Positions 63,701 through 64,000 of a DNA stretch of 64,000 nucleotides are shown piece after piece. Below the pieces are notes generated by a model. It was not told the origin of the DNA. It made no database searches and worked only from the letters and a program-made list of their open reading frames with translations. The DNA is from Maribacter orientalis (GTDB lineage: Bacteria > Bacteroidota > Bacteroidia > Flavobacteriales > Flavobacteriaceae). The stretch spans positions 193,883 through 257,882 of the forward strand of contig NZ_FNZN01000001.1 in assembly GCF_900109345.1 (NCBI RefSeq). Reading direction: 5' to 3'. The translations under genes and the position numbers were made by a program. How positions within the stretch are numbered: position 1 is the first letter of the stretch; each line of letters begins with the position of its first letter.

Positions 63701-63829
63701 GTGACCAAAGAACGTTTAGAATCTATTGCAGGTAAAAATATCTTGTATATCGGTGAAATCAAAAATGAAAACGGTAGTATTGCTGGTACCAAGATTACCT
63801 TTAAAATACCTTTACTAACAGATTATTAA
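60797..63829 (+). CDS. Two-component regulator propeller/LytS-like histidine kinase (TTG start)
   Basis: A 1010-residue protein. The TTG at 60797 gives a signal peptide (MNVLFKYFLCFCCFLGTMQLIAQ); no ATG gives one. Many two-component regulator propeller repeats (SKVYDIVQDEMGYLWLGTQGGG style) fill residues 30-650, then a Y_Y_Y-like domain, one membrane helix (about 770-785), and a LytS-type kinase with phospho-His in MNPHFIFNVLNG and VENAIRHGI. It is expected to sense a ligand, often a polysaccharide, in the periplasm and to signal through the response regulator 6 bp downstream. Confidence 0.88.
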   Translation: MNVLFKYFLCFCCFLGTMQLIAQNSQLRAYTIEDGLPQSKVYDIVQDEMGYLWLGTQGGGLANFDGNTFEVWNENNGLLSNYIDALYTSNDSLFVGSRKGLSIKVKNRFVNLESPQILQFYSVENVLFIGTKNGVYSYSKNKELQKITINPAIDGSEINSILFDGNYYWLATNNALWKLNELSGSATEKTKVEVNNFKSVLAHNNKILAATFDDGVFIMDQENIDDQFLMPEPSRINSMSIQNENELWIATDNEGITIVETNKFSEIKRLNTSSGLATPHIRKVINDDNGNLWIATSGGGFYKYFQNNFKHYDQRTGLKGNRIYAVHNAPDGLWFSSSEAGLSKIDSAGIHPLPNDGSFFDVKIKTITSDTNGNIWAGSDNRGMLFRETKMVDSLVFSSSETYLIQIDTVSVEKTSNHIIDESKGFPSDWVRSVIAEDDYTWAATYAQGIVKFNYYSDNDSLVVRKAFTKRDGISDMLMRVFVKDNNGRFWYATQNGYLGYIENNKVTAVETGLEQQTSIGTILFDKQNIYLGTSGKGIWFENSSNPTNFQQLKGAKNLSSNNIYQLIFDDQGYLWAGSERGVDKIELNPTNEIVDVDHFGRNDGFLGIETCLNAVDKDDQGNLWFGAIYGLTKHIPTESKKASLPPTVYFTGVEERYKKIDSLVLKDWTNSNKILQLTPEQTQLGFSFRTVDLDHPNEIGYRTRLDETEWSPWVKENKQNYAGLAYGPHNFSVQSRNFRWQESKPIKFSFFIDSPLYQKDWFQWSVLALAILILLGFGLFYIRKIKAKNKVEQERLKTQHYLLTLEQKALQLQMNPHFIFNVLNGVKAMAGNKPEKMDATINSFAILLRETLQNSRKGHISLAQEIKALRHYVEVEQLMAQKPFEYNFNIQTTPDAEEILIPPMLIQPFVENAIRHGILKGDKPGKLEIGFSTDETHLHCNIIDNGLGIFKSQDEKPKTDHQSMALTVTKERLESIAGKNILYIGEIKNENGSIAGTKITFKIPLLTDY

Positions 63830-63835
63830 AGACCT

Positions 63836-64000
63836 ATGCCCACAGCGATAATAGTAGAAGATATGATTGATGCATTAACCCTTTTAAAGAAGGATATAGA
63901 GACGCAGCATACAGATATTGAAATTATCGCAACGGCGCAGAGTGTAGTGGAAGCTGCCAAGGTGCTTCGTAAAAATCAACCGGACATCTTGTTCTTGGAT
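63836..64000 (+). CDS. Response regulator, N-terminal part (cut by window end), probably LytTR type
   Basis: The frame opens with ATG at 63836 and is open to the window end (55 residues). MPTAIIVEDMIDALTLLKKDIE and NQPDILFLD are receiver-domain features with Asp in LFLD as phospho-acceptor. LytS-like kinases usually pair with LytTR-domain regulators, so a LytTR output domain is expected beyond the window. Confidence 0.7.
   Translation, partial: MPTAIIVEDMIDALTLLKKDIETQHTDIEIIATAQSVVEAAKVLRKNQPDILFLD

Noticed and set aside
1-64000. CRISPR arrays, rRNA genes and complete insertion sequences
   Set aside because: No regularly spaced direct repeats, no rRNA-like stretches and no full transposase were found.

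Overview
The window looks like chromosomal DNA of a marine-type member of the Flavobacteriaceae (Bacteroidota). It is AT-rich, has many lipoprotein signal peptides of the 'LxSC' type, TANNTTTG-like -7 promoter elements, sulfatases and a GH29 fucosidase, and secreted VIT/VWA and propeller-kinase proteins typical of that group. The genus cannot be fixed by eye. No rRNA, CRISPR array or complete insertion sequence was seen.

Layout. (1) 1-10.9 kb: an algal-polysaccharide/sugar region: the 3' part of a sialate O-acetylesterase, a GMC dehydrogenase with its small subunit and a secreted TIM-barrel sugar isomerase, two S1-type sulfatases, a GH130-like glycosidase, a VanX-like dipeptidase and an acetyl-esterase-like hydrolase. 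No SusC/SusD pair is inside the window. (2) 10.9-14.4 kb: a tRNA-Pro(GGG) followed by a truncated integrase, a Crp-type regulator starting at TTG, a YhhN-like membrane protein and an S41 protease enclosed in inverted repeats and folded hairpin DNA: an accessory zone. (3) 14.4-26.6 kb: a twelve-gene acyl-CoA operon (two acyl-CoA dehydrogenases, three SDRs, an APH-type kinase with a DUF1330-like partner, an enoyl-CoA isomerase, two MDR reductases, a MaoC hydratase and an acyl-CoA synthetase). Its gene content resembles pathways that activate 4-hydroxyacyl-CoA by phosphorylation.

(4) 26.8-55.7 kb: a stress/energy-limitation region: an UbiB-like kinase with an MgtC-like protein, an ABC export system, a fucosidase, cardiolipin synthase, a beta-CASP RNase, an ATP-cone nuclease, five two-domain universal stress proteins plus one decayed copy, thioredoxin, a PAS histidine kinase and a response regulator fused to a Crp/Fnr domain, a TerB-like protein, a WG-repeat protein, UPRT, a P-type ATPase, a sigma-like protein and a flavin-reductase-like protein. 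Nine FNR-like palindromes (TGAT-N4-ATCA or close variants), plus one weaker one, lie in the promoters of this region. Each is followed, exactly 23 bp later, by a TANNTTTG-like -7 element. This is the geometry of a class II activator, and the fused Crp regulator in the middle of the region is the obvious candidate.

(5) 55.8-64 kb: a second regulatory unit: a secreted VIT-VWA protein, a small secreted protein, an SH3b protein, a protein with a possible caspase-like His/Cys pair, a propeller-type LytS-like histidine kinase and the start of its response regulator (cut by the window end). Two promoters of this cluster carry the same paired direct repeat (ACGAATTCTA and ACGAATACTA, 21 bp apart) at the same distance from both the -7 element and the start codon, which suggests a cognate operator.

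The two promoter families and the inverted-repeat-bounded protease cassette are the observations most worth pursuing.
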